Assembly (NCBI GenBank): GCA_036245525.1 | Contig: BTPG01000007.1 | Span: forward strand, 167,055,421 to 167,119,420 | Source: Semisulcospira habei | Taxonomy: Eukaryota; Mollusca; Gastropoda; Semisulcospiridae | DNA: 64,000 nt | Direction of reading: 5' to 3' | Shown here: positions 23,788 through 35,355 of the stretch, piece by piece | How the letters are laid out: every line of letters starts with the position of its first letter | How positions within the stretch are numbered: the stretch's first letter is position 1 | Program-made: the position numbers and the translations under genes | Notes under the pieces: model-generated | Told to the model about the DNA's origin: nothing | Databases searched by the model: none | What the model saw: only the letters and a program-made list of their open reading frames with translations

Positions 23788-24990
23788 AGATCCTCAAAAA
23801 TGTATATAACTTGCCCGACCCCCCAGTAGAAGTGGACGGCGTCACCACTTTTGACGATGCAGGTAAAGCTGAGGCTTTCGCTCGGGTTTTTGCGTCGGTT
23901 AGCCAATCCTCCTCCCTTCCTGAAAGCGCCCGCTCGTTTAGAACTCGGGAAGAAGGTAGGGCGGAATATAGCGATCCGTTCCCTGACAACACCTTGTCTA
24001 TAAACCACCCATTACCCTCAAAAGAACTGAAGGAAGCAATCTCATCTGTATCATCCCCGAACGTTTCTGTTGGTCCCGATGACATTTCATATCACATGAT
24101 TAGCAATTTCCCCGAGAAGTTTTTACACATCATTCTTGGTCTTTTCCAAACCTGTTGGGAGAGCGGAGAGCTCCCAAAGTCGTGGAAACAGTACTGTAAT
24201 ACCAGTGCCAAAACCAGGCAAACCCAGAAAACTCACAAGCAGTTACAGACCCATTTCTCTCACCTCTCATCTTAGTAAAATCTACGAAAGAATCGTAAAG
24301 AGTAGAATGGAATATTTTGTGGAATTCAGAAACATCCTTCCAGACTGTCAGGCAGGATTCAGAAAAGCTCGCTCAGTTACGGACCATCTAGCATCTCTCA
24401 CTTCCCACGTGAAGACAGTCCTCAAGAAGAAGAAGTGCATTACAGCTACTTTCTTCGATGTCCGCAGAGCTTTTTACTCTGTCTGGCACAGAAGGCGGCT
24501 GTTTAAATTGAAACAAATCGGCCTTTTGGGGCGCATCTATTCATATGTCCGTAGTTTTCTCCATGGCATAACTTTCTCAGTCAGGGTGGGAAAGTGTTTG
24601 TCAGCCCCACAGACCGTGGACTGCGGCGTGCCCCAGGGCACTGTGATTGCCCCAATACTCAACAACATAATGCTGTGTGACCTCCCCTCCTTCTTTAAGT
24701 TGTCTGGCAAAAACAACCCAAAAGAATTGACAACTATGTATATTACGCAATACGCTGACGACTTGGTGATCTGGCATCTGGCAATCCTCCAAGATTCTCA
24801 AAAGCTTCCCTGAGCAGAGAAAACGAGAGGCATCGAAATTCTATCAAAAGGTGCTTGACAAAACCCACGAGTACATGTCTATTAACGGCTTTGCCTTGGC
24901 CACGGAAAAAACCCAACATATATTCTTCACCCAAAATCAAGACATCTAAAAACCAACATACTCCCTTGAAAGTGTGCAGCTAGTGCCGTG
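23775..24990 (+). pseudogene. LINE-B reverse transcriptase
   Basis: Frame changes occur at about 23785 and 24190. RT blocks: VGPDDISYHMISNFP, STVIPVPKPGK, YRPISLTSHLSKIYERIV, CQAGFRKARSVTDHL, ATFFDVRRAFYSVW (motif A, second Asp replaced by Tyr), DCGVPQGTVIAPILNN and QYADDLVIW (motif C intact). After TGA at about 24811 another frame carries EYMSINGFALATEKTQHIFF and then VKFLGVIFTPNLS (motif E). Confidence 0.85.
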
Positions 24991-25311
24991 TTCTCAGGTA
25001 AAATTCCTAGGGGTCATCTTCACTCCGAACTTAAGCTGAAATGCGCACATAAACTATCTCATAAAAAAAAAGCCCAGAGTGCTCTGAACCTAATAAGAAT
25101 AATAAGGAAGCAGTCGCGGGGTCAAGACACAAAGACCCTCCTCCATCTCTGACAAGCCCTGGTCCGCTCCAGGCTCTCCTAGGAGTGCTACTTCGCTGCC
25201 CCACAATCGCTTCTCTCAAAGCTTACCTCCATCGATTCCCAGGCTGTCAAATTAGCACTTGGCGTCCCGGTTCACTGCGAAACACGTGCAGCCTATGCAG
25301 AGGCTGGGATC

Positions 25312-26472
25312 TTGCCCCTGGCTCGCCACAGGAAGCTGCAAGTGTCCAAATTTGTCAGCAGAACCTTTACCGTTCCAAACTCAGACACCCATATCCTTGT
25401 AAAAGACAAGAAATGGGACAATTCAAAGCTAGTAGGAAAAAAACACGCGCTTGAATCCATAACGAGCTACACCAGTGACATTACTGACTCCCCAGATACA
25501 TTCTTTGGGGAAGTCGCTCCCAAACCAGCCCCTCTACAGCCACCTTGGCTTCTTGAGGCCGCCAAAGTCAGCATTGAGGACTATAGCACCAACAAGACCT
25601 CCAACCCCCACTTGCTTGCGGCTCGGGTCCGGGAATCGTTAATTAAATACCAACATCATCTCCAAATCTATACCGATGATTCCGTGCTGGAGGATGGTCG
25701 GGCCGGGGCCGGCTTCTCCATACCCTCCCTCAATACATGTAAAAGCTTCTGTCTTGGACTAGGCTTCAGCATCTTTTCGGCTGAAATGACCGCTGTCATC
25801 TCCGCACTTCAGTTTCTCATTTCCTATCCGCGCACTCCACTCAGAGGTGTGGTCTGTGTGGACTCGCAAGCTGTCCTTAAGGCCAATCGCTCCTCTCGGT
25901 CTCGATCCCGACCCGACCTCCTTCAGAAAATCCTCTCACTCTCAAACGCCATCATAAGACAAGGAACGCAGCTCGATTTCCACTGGGTCCCACGTCACGT
26001 TGGGATTAGAGGCAACAAACTGGCGGATAACGCTGCCAGAGTCGGCGCTCTCAATGTTCCCCAACTTCGCATCCTCCTCTCTACCTCTGAACTAAACTCC
26101 GAAATACTGCAATCTCATCCAAAACTGCTAGAAAAGGGAGAAGCGAGAACTGTGTGCCGTGAAAGAAAAGATTCGCAGATCCTTCCCCCTTTCTCCCTAA
26201 ACTCCCTACATCTCAAACGGAGATCATCCATAGGCTCAGAACGTGATCCTGGAAGCTGAAGTTCACCCAGACCCTATGTCACTGCGGGGGGGACGGCCGG
26301 CCTAGAGCACTCTCTACTTCTATGCCGCCTGCCTCCTCCACAGCTCACCAGATTTAGACAATCATCTCAGGCTCGCGACATCAGAAACCTCTTCCAACTC
26401 CGATCTGATCATTCTCTGGCCGTGGAGCTGGCGAAAGCCATCCACTCCTCAACACTATCGACTTACATATAA
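25312..26472 (+). pseudogene. LINE-B RNase H and C-terminal region
   Basis: An open stretch to 26259 contains RNase H motifs: IYTDDSVLEDGRAGAGF (first Asp; the usual TDGS has become TDDS), FSAEMTAVISAL (Glu), VVCVDSQAVL (second Asp), and HWVPRHVGIRGNKLAD (His and final Asp). This domain would remove RNA from the cDNA hybrid. After a shift, a Cys/His remnant around 26275 and a conserved-looking tail run to about 26472. Confidence 0.85.
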
Positions 26473-26479
26473 ACAACAG

Positions 26480-27300
26480 AGATGGGTACGTCCCATCTAA
26501 GATGACGCCCTAAGCCACAATTCTTTTATAACTGTGCGTGGTCTTTGTTGGCCGCATATATCACACATACATCACTCACTCAATTTTCCGACACTGTGAT
26601 TGTCAGCACCTAAAAATCGCAGTGGGTTCACTACCCCTGACCTACCTGCTAGAACCATTGCCGTACCTGTAATTTTTAATCAGCTGGCCAATCCGCAATT
26701 CTAGTATTGCGCATCGAATCTGTCCTAGGTCTTTCGTCTGAGCGCTTAAATCAGGGCTGCCCGGCACCTTACACCATAAATAAACGGAAAACGCAAAGAT
26801 CAAATGGTGGTAGACGACAGGGAAATATAAAAAATGTGCCTTTTATTTCGAGATGACTCAAGCGGTGAGCACACTACACTACAAGTGATACACCAATGTG
26901 TCGCAATTCAAACTGAGCTCATAGCTCGAAACTTTCCATTGTTCGTGTCAACACGTATGCTGTTTAGAAAGCAAAGTCTGTTGCCACTCGTGCAGTAAGA
27001 GAGAAAGAGAAATATATGTAAAGAAAATGTGACAGATCTATGACATTTCAGTTGTTGTTGTTGTTTTTTTAAGATCGTGTAATTGTTGAATGAGGGTATG
27101 AGCTCACTACTGGTTGGCAAAAGATGCCAACGATACATGCTTCGTGTACGAAATCAGACCTACCGTATATTCAGTCGCTTGCCATGCCGCTGCGCTCAAA
27201 ATTTCGAAGTTCTATCTTCTGAATCTCGGGAAGTGAGAAAAGTCCGCACTTCCTTGACATGGCTCTCGTGGCCAACTAGTGAAAGACGAGGCCACCTTGT
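26480..27300. other. Non-coding spacer, nothing recognised
   Basis: Probable 3' end of LINE-B and unique sequence. No gene seen. Confidence 0.4.
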
Positions 27301-27339
27301 CACAGTATTTTGCAGCCGTCGATGACGTTGCCCAGTGGT

Positions 27340-28010
27340 TTGATGACAGCTTTAAAGCTTTCTACAGCTGAATGTGGGGAAAACTGAAGAGATGGGGCTG
27401 GGTGGGGGGCGGGTGAGGGAAGGTAAGAACTTGTTAAGTAAGCCTCTGAAAATCAAAGACCAGCAGGTGGGGATGGTTCCCGCCTTTAAGTACCTGGGCA
27501 CCGTCATTGACAGCAACATAACATTCACAGCAAATGCTGATCACGTGTACAAGAAAGCCCAGCAAAGACTGTACCTTCTACGTAAACTGAGGAGTTTCAG
27601 CGTTTCTCCTGACATCCTGGTGACTGTGTACAGGTCTCTAGTAGAGAGTATCCTTGCCTTTAACATTGTCTCGTGGTATGGCCACCTGACTGTTAAGGAT
27701 AGGGCACGGCTGTCTAAAGTTGTCAACCAAGCCAGCAAAATTGTTGGTGTAAAGCTGCCACATCTATCGGACCTATATCACCAGGCTGTCCGGAGGAAGG
27801 CTGTAGAGATCACCACAGATCAAACACATCCTCTGCATGGCCAGTTCCAACTGTTGCCCTCCGGACGCCGGTACACACTGCCGCTGGCGCGGAGAAATGT
27901 GTACAAACGATCCTTTGTGCCATCGGCTGTCACTGTGTTAAGCTCTGCTAGCGTTAAGAGATAAGGCCTGATGTATTTGTGCACTGACAAATAAGAATGT
28001 GGTTTTATAT
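27340..28010 (+). mobile_element. LINE-C: 3' fragment of an RT element
   Basis: A 5'-truncated LINE containing only the RT thumb/C-terminal part, followed by a short 3' tail. Confidence 0.75.
27365..27964 (+). pseudogene. LINE-C reverse transcriptase C-terminus
   Basis: Reads LQLNVGKTEEM (motif D-like Lys segment), FKYLGTVIDSNITFTANADH (motif E region), VYKKAQQRLYLLRKLRSFSV, SKIVGVKLPHLSDLY and FQLLPSGRRYTLPLARRNVY. This end is characteristic of an RT group common in fish and invertebrates (Rex1/CR1-like by recollection). The polymerase core is missing, so it is a fragment of about 200 residues. Confidence 0.8.
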
Positions 28011-28044
28011 ATTACTTTTTCTTTTATTAATTATTTTAAATGCA

Positions 28045-28305
28045 TCGAAGAAGTACCCAACGGAGAAAGAAACACGCTTAGAAAGGACGGGTACAACACA
28101 ATTGATTAATATTGCCACATTCCTTCTGCGAATGAAGATAAGTAGCGGCTAATCTCTCTGTTTGTTTGTCTATTTTGACAAAGGGTATGTACCCGAAATA
28201 TTAATAAATTTTGTTGTACCCGTCTTTTCTAAGCGTGTTTCTTTCTCCGTTGGGTACTTCTTTGCATTTTACACGCTTGGCAGTCACCTTTTTGGTCTGG
28301 ATTGT
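28045..28305. mobile_element. Inverted-repeat MITE (family 5), copy b
   Basis: GAAGTACCCAACGGAGAAAG at about 28048 is the inverse of CTTTCTCCGTTGGGTACTTC at about 28243, with 50-bp arms around a 110-bp centre. It continues outward to ACGCTTGGCAGTCACC and GTCTGGATTGTTTAA. Confidence 0.8.
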
Positions 28306-28322
28306 TTAAATCCATAGCATTA

Positions 28323-28325
<3 letters not shown>

Positions 28326-28413
<88 letters not shown>

Positions 28414-28437
28414 TGCGTGTGTGTGTGTGTGTGTGTG

Positions 28438-28490
<53 letters not shown>
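28326..28490. repeat. (TG)n, (GCGT)n, (GA)n compound microsatellite
   Basis: TG to about 28395, a GCGT block, TG again to 28439, then GA to 28490. Confidence 0.97.
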
Positions 28491-28493
<3 letters not shown>

Positions 28494-28797
28494 TGAGAGA
28501 CCAGGGACTGGGACCCTCATGAGCCGCCCTATTAGGGAGGCTGGTGATGGTCCTTTCCCCTGACACAAACCAAAAGCTGTGATAAGTTGTGATAGCAAGG
28601 GATGGTACTGTGATAGAAGGAGTGGTGATAATGTGATTCAAAGTGATCAATAGAATGTGATTCGGCAAGGATTTTATATTCTAACAGACGTGGGGAGGGA
28701 TTTTATTTAAATATGTGTTTAATTGCTTGTTCGTGTTTGTGAGCCGAAGACAAATTTCCATTTTATACAAATATATTTTAATGGACAATACAGATTT

Positions 28798-28823
28798 TTG
28801 AATTTGAATTTGAATTTGAATTC
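28798..28823. repeat. (GAATTT)n short repeat
   Basis: Four GAATTT-type units. Confidence 0.85.
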
Positions 28824-28998
28824 CTTGCTACAGATTCTGGAATTGTCACTGGCTGCTTAGAAGCAGCACCGCTGGTAAAGGTTTAAATTCCAGCGGCAAA
28901 AATCAAGCACATTTACGCGACCGGGCATGGTAGCCTATGCATAAAGAATCGCGTCCCTGCGTATTTCCCAGAAAAATCAGTCTGACGTCAGAAATATT

Positions 28999-29141
<143 letters not shown>

Positions 29142-29535
29142 AGAGCGTCGATGTCTGCGTCGTGACCGAAATTTCTGCTTTTACGTCACCGTCAATGTCT
29201 GATTTTCTCCAGAAGTCGAGGTTTTTTACTTTATTTTTTTCTGCATAGAATTAGTTTACTAAAAATGTTCAAAAGATGCAAAGCTGGCTAACAAACTCAT
29301 CCATTGTCTTTCTCCAATCCGGCTATATCCAAACTGCAAGTGAATATAATGAAAATAGCGGACTCTAATGTGGGTCAACCAATTTACTATAAACGGTCAT
29401 TTAACTCTTCAATGAGACATCCAATTTCAGAATGCTCGGAGGGGCTCCTAGGCACCCACTGAATAAAACACCTCCCCTAATTTCATGCTTGTACGTACGC
29501 AAACGGCTTCGGAGATTGTGTTGTTTACATATATA
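29142..29535. other. Non-coding spacer
   Basis: No gene or repeat recognised. Confidence 0.4.
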
Positions 29536-29537
29536 TA

Positions 29538-29539
29538 CG

Positions 29540-29596
<57 letters not shown>

Positions 29597-29608
29597 CAGC
29601 ACACACAC

Positions 29609-29648
<40 letters not shown>
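29538..29648. repeat. (CG)n/(CA)n microsatellite
   Basis: A short GCGC block then CA repeats with two CAGCA interruptions. Confidence 0.97.
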
Positions 29649-29650
<2 letters not shown>

Positions 29651-30143
29651 CCTTTCGCGCCCAAAGTACGATCTACAACGAGGAGTGCGTAACTAGACAT
29701 GACGTAATTTTTATCTTGTTACTTCACTGTATGAGGTTTAGTCTAGCCTGACTATGATGTCGTGTGTGTTCTTTTGAAATCGCTCCACAGCATCCCGTCC
29801 TAAAACGTCTCTTCTATAAATAGAAGAGACTTAAAAACCATCAATATTGCGTCGCCAAAAGCTTGTGTATGGATTATACATGTTCAGGGCGGCAGCAATC
29901 AGCAAAATAACAGGAACGCTATTATTCGTATACTAGACAGCAGTCGGAGCGGACCCTCAGCCGTTAATCGAAGACACAATGTACTACAATTTACGTCAAT
30001 GTCAGCACCTGAACCTGTTACATTACGGTAGGTGTTTTCTTCGCCTTATCTTATCAACGCTCAGGACAGGCCACTCACGTGCTGACAGAGATTTAGCATG
30101 CTCGGTAAGGGGCATTTAGGTCTAAATCGTAAATCTAGCTATA

Positions 30144-30233
30144 TTAACCTTTTGGCTGTCGGTAGCATTTTTGTCGAAGTGATTCCTGCAGGAATCATCT
30201 AACAAGAAACGCTACCCGCAGCCAAAAGGTTAA
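30144..30233. mobile_element. TTAA palindromic MITE (family 4), copy b
   Basis: A complete 90-bp element: TTAACCTTTTGGCTGTCGG at the left, GCAGCCAAAAGGTTAA at the right, centre GATTCCTGCAGGAATC. TTAA at both ends. Confidence 0.88.
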
Positions 30234-30337
30234 ACCCACGGTGCATGCAGCCACCGATACTATGCACACAGTATGAACCGGTGCATACATGCACAGTGAA
30301 AAAAATCATTCGGGATTCAACAGTACGTGATAGTCCT

Positions 30338-30505
30338 ATCAAACCCTTTATTGCCGAGAAAAAGTCTACACCACCAAATTGCTTCAGGTACAGATCATCA
30401 TGAGCCCCCGTAGTTGCGTGGGCATCTGGGGATCTATGCGTCTTTTTGAAACCACTTTGTATACATGTTCCTTATACGGCTGGGGATCTTTGATGCTGAA
30501 TTTAC
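30338..30505. mobile_element. Family 3 MITE, degenerate
   Basis: CCCTTTATTGCCGAG at the left, core CATGAGCCCCCGTAG facing GGGGATCTATGCGTC, then the family tail TATACATGTTCCTTATACGG. Confidence 0.65.
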
Positions 30506-30507
30506 CT

Positions 30508-30690
30508 TAAGCAATCCAGACCAAAAAGGTGACTGCCAAGCGTGTAATATGCAAAGAAGTACCCAACGGAGAAAGAAACACGCTTAGAAAAGACGGGTAC
30601 AACACAATTTATTTAATAAATTGTGTTGTACCCGTCTTTTCTAAGCGTGTTTCTTTCTCCGTTGGGTACTTCTTTGAATTTACCTTGATT
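30508..30690. mobile_element. Inverted-repeat MITE (family 5), copy c
   Basis: Two arms of about 55 bp, nearly perfectly complementary (CGGGTACAACACAATTTATT facing AATAAATTGTGTTGTACCCG). The left outer segment CCAGACCAAAAAGGTGACTG starts next to TTAA at 30508; the right outer segment is missing. Confidence 0.85.
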
Positions 30691-30744
30691 TCAAAAACAT
30701 AAATATCGTCCACTGGCCGTGAAGGGGACGGGATAATGGGGACA

Positions 30745-31036
30745 TGCCCCAACTCTGTCTGATTTCAAATCACTGCTCAAGACCTATCTGTTTTCTTATG
30801 CGTTTAGTTAGATGCATTTTCAGTGCGTTAGCAATCTTTGGCAGTAACCGTTCTTGTAACGGTGCGTGTGTATGTGTGAGTGTGAGCTTTTGATATGTGT
30901 CACTTTAGTTTTTGTAACATTTATTGTAGTATTTTCTTTCTTGTACTTTTTGTTCTGTGCTTTTTTTATTTTGTAAAGCGCTTAGAGCACCATTCATTTG
31001 GAGGTTAAGCGCTATATAAATGTACATTATTATAAT
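30745..31036 (+). mobile_element. LINE 3'-end fragment
   Basis: Begins with the last codons of an RT-type ORF (LSDFKSLLKTYLFSYAF, stop), then a 3' UTR with TTGTAAAGCGCTTAGAGC and AAGCGCTATATAAATG, matching the fragment at 8190-8395. 5'-truncated, CR1/L2-like. Confidence 0.65.
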
Positions 31037-31038
31037 TA

Positions 31039-31314
31039 TTAATGCCAAAATGTGGGCCACTCATTTTTTCATAAGAACGTTCCATTCCTAAAGACTCAGC
31101 GCATTGACCCGAAGGCCGCATTCCCAATTTTTTTTACGGGGAGGTGTCACTAAAGACTATGTACCAGTCGCAGGAGATGGCTCGAACGTGATAATTCAAA
31201 GGTAGTGCCAGATTAGCTTTGGCGTCATATGCGCCAAGCTAATCTGGCACTATCCTTGAATTATCATGCTGGATCCATCTCCTCTTGGAGTGGGTTTGGA
31301 GCTAAATCGGTTAA
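31039..31314. mobile_element. TTAA palindromic MITE (family 1), copy c
   Basis: Central palindrome 31196-31265 with GCCAGATTAGC arms and a mutated tip. TTAA at 31311. A left TTAA at 31039 abuts the LINE 3' end, so the element may sit in the LINE tail. Confidence 0.75.
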
Positions 31315-31420
31315 GAATTGAAATGTTCGGTTCGGGGCCTGGGGAAGAATGACGTGCTCATCTCTGATTTTGATGTCACAGACCGCACCAGCGCAACAAT
31401 TAAGATCTAGCAAAGCTGAG

Positions 31421-31440
31421 GGGGGGGGGGGGGGGGGGGG
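31421..31440. repeat. Poly-G run
   Basis: About 20 consecutive G. Confidence 0.95.
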
Positions 31441-31689
31441 AAACACAAAGATATGATTATATATAAACCAGCCCCAAAGTATATTGCCAAACATATAACG
31501 TTGTCTGTTGCCACAGAGGGTAGCCTTCTGTGCCAATAAAAATTGTAAGGCATATTTCTGGCACGTATCTTAGTAAACTCTTGTTACGCGCTTTTTAATA
31601 TACTATGCAATGTATTATAAATATCGAAGTGTACTTTTATAAAGCTCATGTTCCTCATATCGAAAGCTCTAGTACTGGTCTAGCACGCC

Positions 31690-32308
31690 CTATGAAGTAC
31701 ATGTAATGGGCGCGCTTTGGAAAGTAATGTGCGCGGATTACATGTCATAGGCGCGGACTATATGTCATGGGCGCGGACTACATGTCATAAGTGCGGACTA
31801 CATGCCATGACCGCGGACTGGACGTAATGGGTGTGGACTACATGTCATGGGTGCGGACTACAATGTCATGGGCGCGGACTACATGTCATTGGCGCGGACT
31901 AAATGTGATGAGCGCGGACTACTTGTCATGGGCGCGGACTACGTGTCATTGGCGCGGACTACGTGTCATAGGCGCGGACTATGTGTCATGGGCGCGGACT
32001 ACGTGTAATGGGCGCGGGCTACGTGTCATGGGCGTGGGCTACATGTCATTGGGCGCGGACTAAATGTAATGAGCGCGGACTGCTTGTCATGGGCGCGGAC
32101 TACATGTCATGGGCGCGGACTACATGTCATGGGCGCGGACTAAATGTAATGAGCGCGGACTGCTTGTCATGGGCGCGGACTACATGTCATGAGCGCGGAC
32201 TGCATGTCATGGGCGCGGACTACGAGTCATTGGCGCGGACTGCATGTATTAGGCGCGGACTACATGTCATGGGCGCGGACTACGTGTCATGGGCGCGGTA
32301 TGAGTGAC
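31690..32308 (+). repeat. 20-bp minisatellite, about 30 units
   Basis: Unit GGACTACATGTCATGGGCGC with variation mainly in ACATGTCAT (ACGTGTCAT, AAATGTAAT, TGCATGTCAT). The spacing stays close to 20 bp across the array. Open frames through it are artefacts of the repeat. Confidence 0.95.
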
Positions 32309-32587
32309 TAATCACATATCGTGTGCTGGTCTAAGCACACAACTATCCATGAACCATTTTCTTCATTACGTCACTGTATAGTTGTTGTTGTTGCCTTTGT
32401 TTTTTCTTCTTTTTTTTTACAATGACCATAGACAACTCGCATCAAAGAAAAACGATGCGCTGGACTGTGAATCGGTTGATAAACGGACGTGCTCTGAAAC
32501 TCCCTATACCATTCGCTACATCGTGCATACAAACCAAGAGGAAATGTTGTTGCTGTCGCTCTTGTTGTCGTTGTTGTCCCTCCTAAT

Positions 32588-32689
32588 GCGCAAAAGGTTA
32601 TCCGGGCCGACGTCGGCTCTCGTTGGCCCGCGCACGGACATGTGCGGGCCAACGGCGGCCGACGTCGGCCCGATGGCCTTTTGCGCATT
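32588..32689. mobile_element. GC-rich 100-bp palindrome
   Basis: AATGCGCAAAAGG at the left and CCTTTTGCGCATT at the right. Inner arms GGGCCGACGTCGG / CCGACGTCGGCCC and TTGGCCCGC / GCGGGCCAA meet at GGACATG. Probably a small palindromic MITE able to form a hairpin. Confidence 0.75.
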
Positions 32690-32799
32690 GAGTTGTTGTT
32701 AGTTGTTGATGCTGTTGTTGCTGCTTTTTTTTTAACCATGACTCACGATGATACAAAACATATTAATATTGATGTAACAACTGTGGCTGGAACTAAGCG

Positions 32800-32802
<3 letters not shown>

Positions 32803-32889
<87 letters not shown>
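32803..32889. repeat. (TG)n microsatellite
   Basis: About 43 TG units. Confidence 0.97.
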
Positions 32890-32891
<2 letters not shown>

Positions 32892-32909
32892 CAGTCAGCT
32901 AATGATAAA

Positions 32910-33062
32910 ATCAGACCAAAAAAAGGTGGCTGCCGGCCAAGCGTGCAAAATGCAGAGAACACGCCAGGAAAGAAGGAAACACGCTTGAGAAGGACGATTA
33001 CAACACAAGTGTTGTAATTGTCCTCCTCAAGCGTGTTTCCTTTTTCTGTCATTTTCTCAGCT
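32910..33062. mobile_element. Inverted-repeat MITE (family 5), copy d
   Basis: GGAAACACGCTTGAGAAGGAC faces GTCCTCCTCAAGCGTGTTTCC around CACAAGTG, and the left outer segment ATCAGACCAAAAAAAGGTGG matches the other copies. Confidence 0.8.
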
Positions 33063-33254
33063 GACGATAGTAGCATTGGCTAGATGCATCGCTAGACTGT
33101 GACTGCCACACTAAACGTCCACATGAAATATTCCGTAATTCACTCTGGCAATTACGCACGTTCATTACTAAAACATGCACATGACGATTGTTCAGAAAAA
33201 TACCAGGTGTTGCAGTCATCGTGATGATAAGCCTGAAAACAAAAGACCAAATGT

Positions 33255-33315
33255 GTGCTGATCTGTGATTTTTGGACCTTACGGCCTCGAGCCCTAAGGT
33301 GCAAGATCATAGGAT
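33255..33315. mobile_element. Short palindrome (family 2), copy c
   Basis: TTGGACCTTACGGCCTCGAG and CCCTAAGGTGCAAGATCA, diverged arms. Confidence 0.65.
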
Positions 33316-33401
33316 CGCGAGCAGAATGAAGCCAATAAAAGCACACCTGAGTCAGAAGTGGGCGTAACCCAGGACGAATTTTCTGCGTGAAATTTAATAC
33401 A

Positions 33402-33463
33402 TGTGGTCTGTAATTTTGGACCTTACGGCTTTCAGCCGTAAGGTCCAAAATCACAGACCAGCG
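33402..33463. mobile_element. Short palindrome (family 2), copy d
   Basis: The best-preserved member: TGGTCTGTAATTTTGGACC faces GGTCCAAAATCACAGACCA with TTACGGCT/AGCCGTAA next to the loop. Confidence 0.8.
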
Positions 33464-33635
33464 CACGAATGGAGTGCGACGAATTAAGGCATCTTTTTGT
33501 CTGTTCGGTATATAATTTTAGATTCGAGTATACACACATCCCACCCCGCCCCTCCTCCCCCCTCCCTCCAATACCAAGTTCTAAACCTGACTCGGCTACA
33601 TTATAAACAATTGTGTGGCAGCGGTGGGCGGGTGA

Positions 33636-33940
33636 GTCCGAAATAGCTCAGGCGGTTAAACGTCGGAGCAGGAGAGCGAAGGGAATCGCCGGGTCGTGGG
33701 TTTGAATCCCGTCCCGGCCCCGGTAGCTGGACTCACAATCCAGGGGAAAAAAAAAACGGATTTGTTCAATAGCATGTCCGTTGAAAGGTCCTGGTAAATC
33801 AAAGTGGCACAGTTGGAGTGCGCCTGAGTTGATCAGGTCGTACTCCATAGGTAATAGATTTCCCTGTCCCCCATAACCCGCCCGTCAGGGCCGTCCATGA
33901 TCACTTCGGTGCTGTGGACGTTAAACCCGAATTAACCTAA
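33636..33940 (+). mobile_element. tRNA-derived SINE A, copy 1
   Basis: Head GAAATAGCTCAGGCGGTTAA (A box) and GTGGGTTTGAATCCCG (B box), a body with TAGCATGTCCGTTGAAAGG, and tail GTGGACGTTAAACCCGAATT. Two antisense copies lie at 44573 and 46529. Confidence 0.88.
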
Positions 33941-34660
33941 ATCAGCCCGTCACTGAGCCGCCCGCCCACCGGGTTAGGTCAGGTCACCACTGTCGGCAGC
34001 CCGCCCCATGACGCCATTAATTTTCTTATTTCCCTCCCCTGGTGGTATGCACATATGCCATTTACCCCGCAAAACTAAAGATATAGTGCCTGGCCTGCCT
34101 CGCCACAAACAGACTGAGATGTCTCAGCTTCTAAATCGTTTATCTTAAAACTGAATATTTTAAAACACATAGAAATATTTCTTAATAATTTCAACCAGTT
34201 TTGGTCCTAATTATTTTATTGCAAATGTATATAGTTTCTCCTATTTATAAAATATGTACGTAGGTCCTTTTTAAACCTACCCTGTTTATGTGAAATAAAC
34301 TAATATTCCTTTTCATCTTTTATTTTTATGTATTAACTATATGAACCGCTGTTGGTTGGTTAGGCCTTGGTGCCACCCACTACATCCCTCGGTATTCTCC
34401 TCACTGGCCCGCGGCCTTGGCGCTGCAGGCCCATCTTGGCTCACCCCATTTCCCCGCCTCCCCCCCCCCCCACCCCGCCCCCCCCCACACACACACACAC
34501 CAACCCCCTTTTTTTTTACCACCCCCAAAACTAGCTAATTCCCCATACACTATAGTGTTTAGTTGGGACAGAAAACTGGATTTAGTCAGTCACACACATC
34601 CCAGTTAGCAAGGCTCCTCGGGCCCAGGACGGCTGCAGTGGGCCCGCGCATGACAGCTAT
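33941..34660. other. Non-coding stretch, low complexity
   Basis: AT-rich then C/CA-rich at 34440-34510. No gene recognised. Confidence 0.45.
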
Positions 34661-34662
34661 GT

Positions 34663-34880
34663 ATCTAACCCTTTCAGCGCCAACACTCTACTGCAGGAGA
34701 TTGATTGACCATGATAATTTCAAGGGTAGTGCCAGATTAGCTTGGCGCCTTCAGGCGCCAAGCTAACCTGGCACTACCCTTGAATTATCATGGTCACTCC
34801 ACCTTCTGCAAGTGGTACATAGTCGTTAAGTAACACTTCCAAAATTCGGGAAATGCGCCCATGACGCTCAAAGGGCCAAA
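34663..34880. mobile_element. Palindromic MITE (family 1), copy d
   Basis: CTAACCCTTTCAGCGCC at the left; palindrome 34707-34795 with GCCAGATTAGCTTGGCGCC; degraded right end CGCTCAAAGGGCC. The terminal TTAA is lost. Confidence 0.8.
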
Positions 34881-35180
34881 CTAGATCTAAACTGACAATG
34901 GCGAGGGTTTTACAACGCCGTTCACCGTAACATCTGTAGATCTCCGTTAATATTGTGTTCCTTTGATCTGAACTGTGTACTGAAACTACAAAAACAAAAA
35001 TAAATGGTTTGGCCCATTCACTATGGTGCAAATTAGCACAGGGACATCATCAATTGATCTACTAACCCATTGTATGATACATTTTATGCACACACAAAAA
35101 ATCTAATGAATCTTGTTTGTTCACAATTATCCCCGTAGAAAAATGAAAAGACAGGGAGAGAAACACACACAAACAAACAA

Positions 35181-35298
<118 letters not shown>

Positions 35299-35341
35299 TT
35301 TCATTTTAACACGTGTTCACTTTGCTTTCAAAAGCCGGCAC

Positions 35342-35355
35342 TCAAACAGAACGGA
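35342..35355. repeat. SINE C target-site duplication, left
   Basis: TCAAACAGAACGGA, repeated exactly at 35733-35746. Confidence 0.8.

Larger units (their letters stand above)
21430..26480 (+). mobile_element. LINE-B: I-type non-LTR retrotransposon, decayed
   Basis: In one orientation: a gag-like ORF1 with two zinc knuckles, then an ORF2 with endonuclease, reverse transcriptase, RNase H and a C-terminal Cys segment. An APE-RT element with RNase H points to the I group (I/Nimb/Ingi). The copy has at least five frame changes and several stops. The 5' and 3' limits are approximate. Confidence 0.85.

Noticed and set aside
31791..32307. Repetitive ORFs with TTCHGRGL-like units
   Set aside because: They follow the 20-bp DNA period, not a protein period, and frames shift along the array.
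33636..33740. tRNA gene
   Set aside because: A and B boxes are present, but no acceptor-stem pairing is seen and the unit continues into a SINE body with two more copies.
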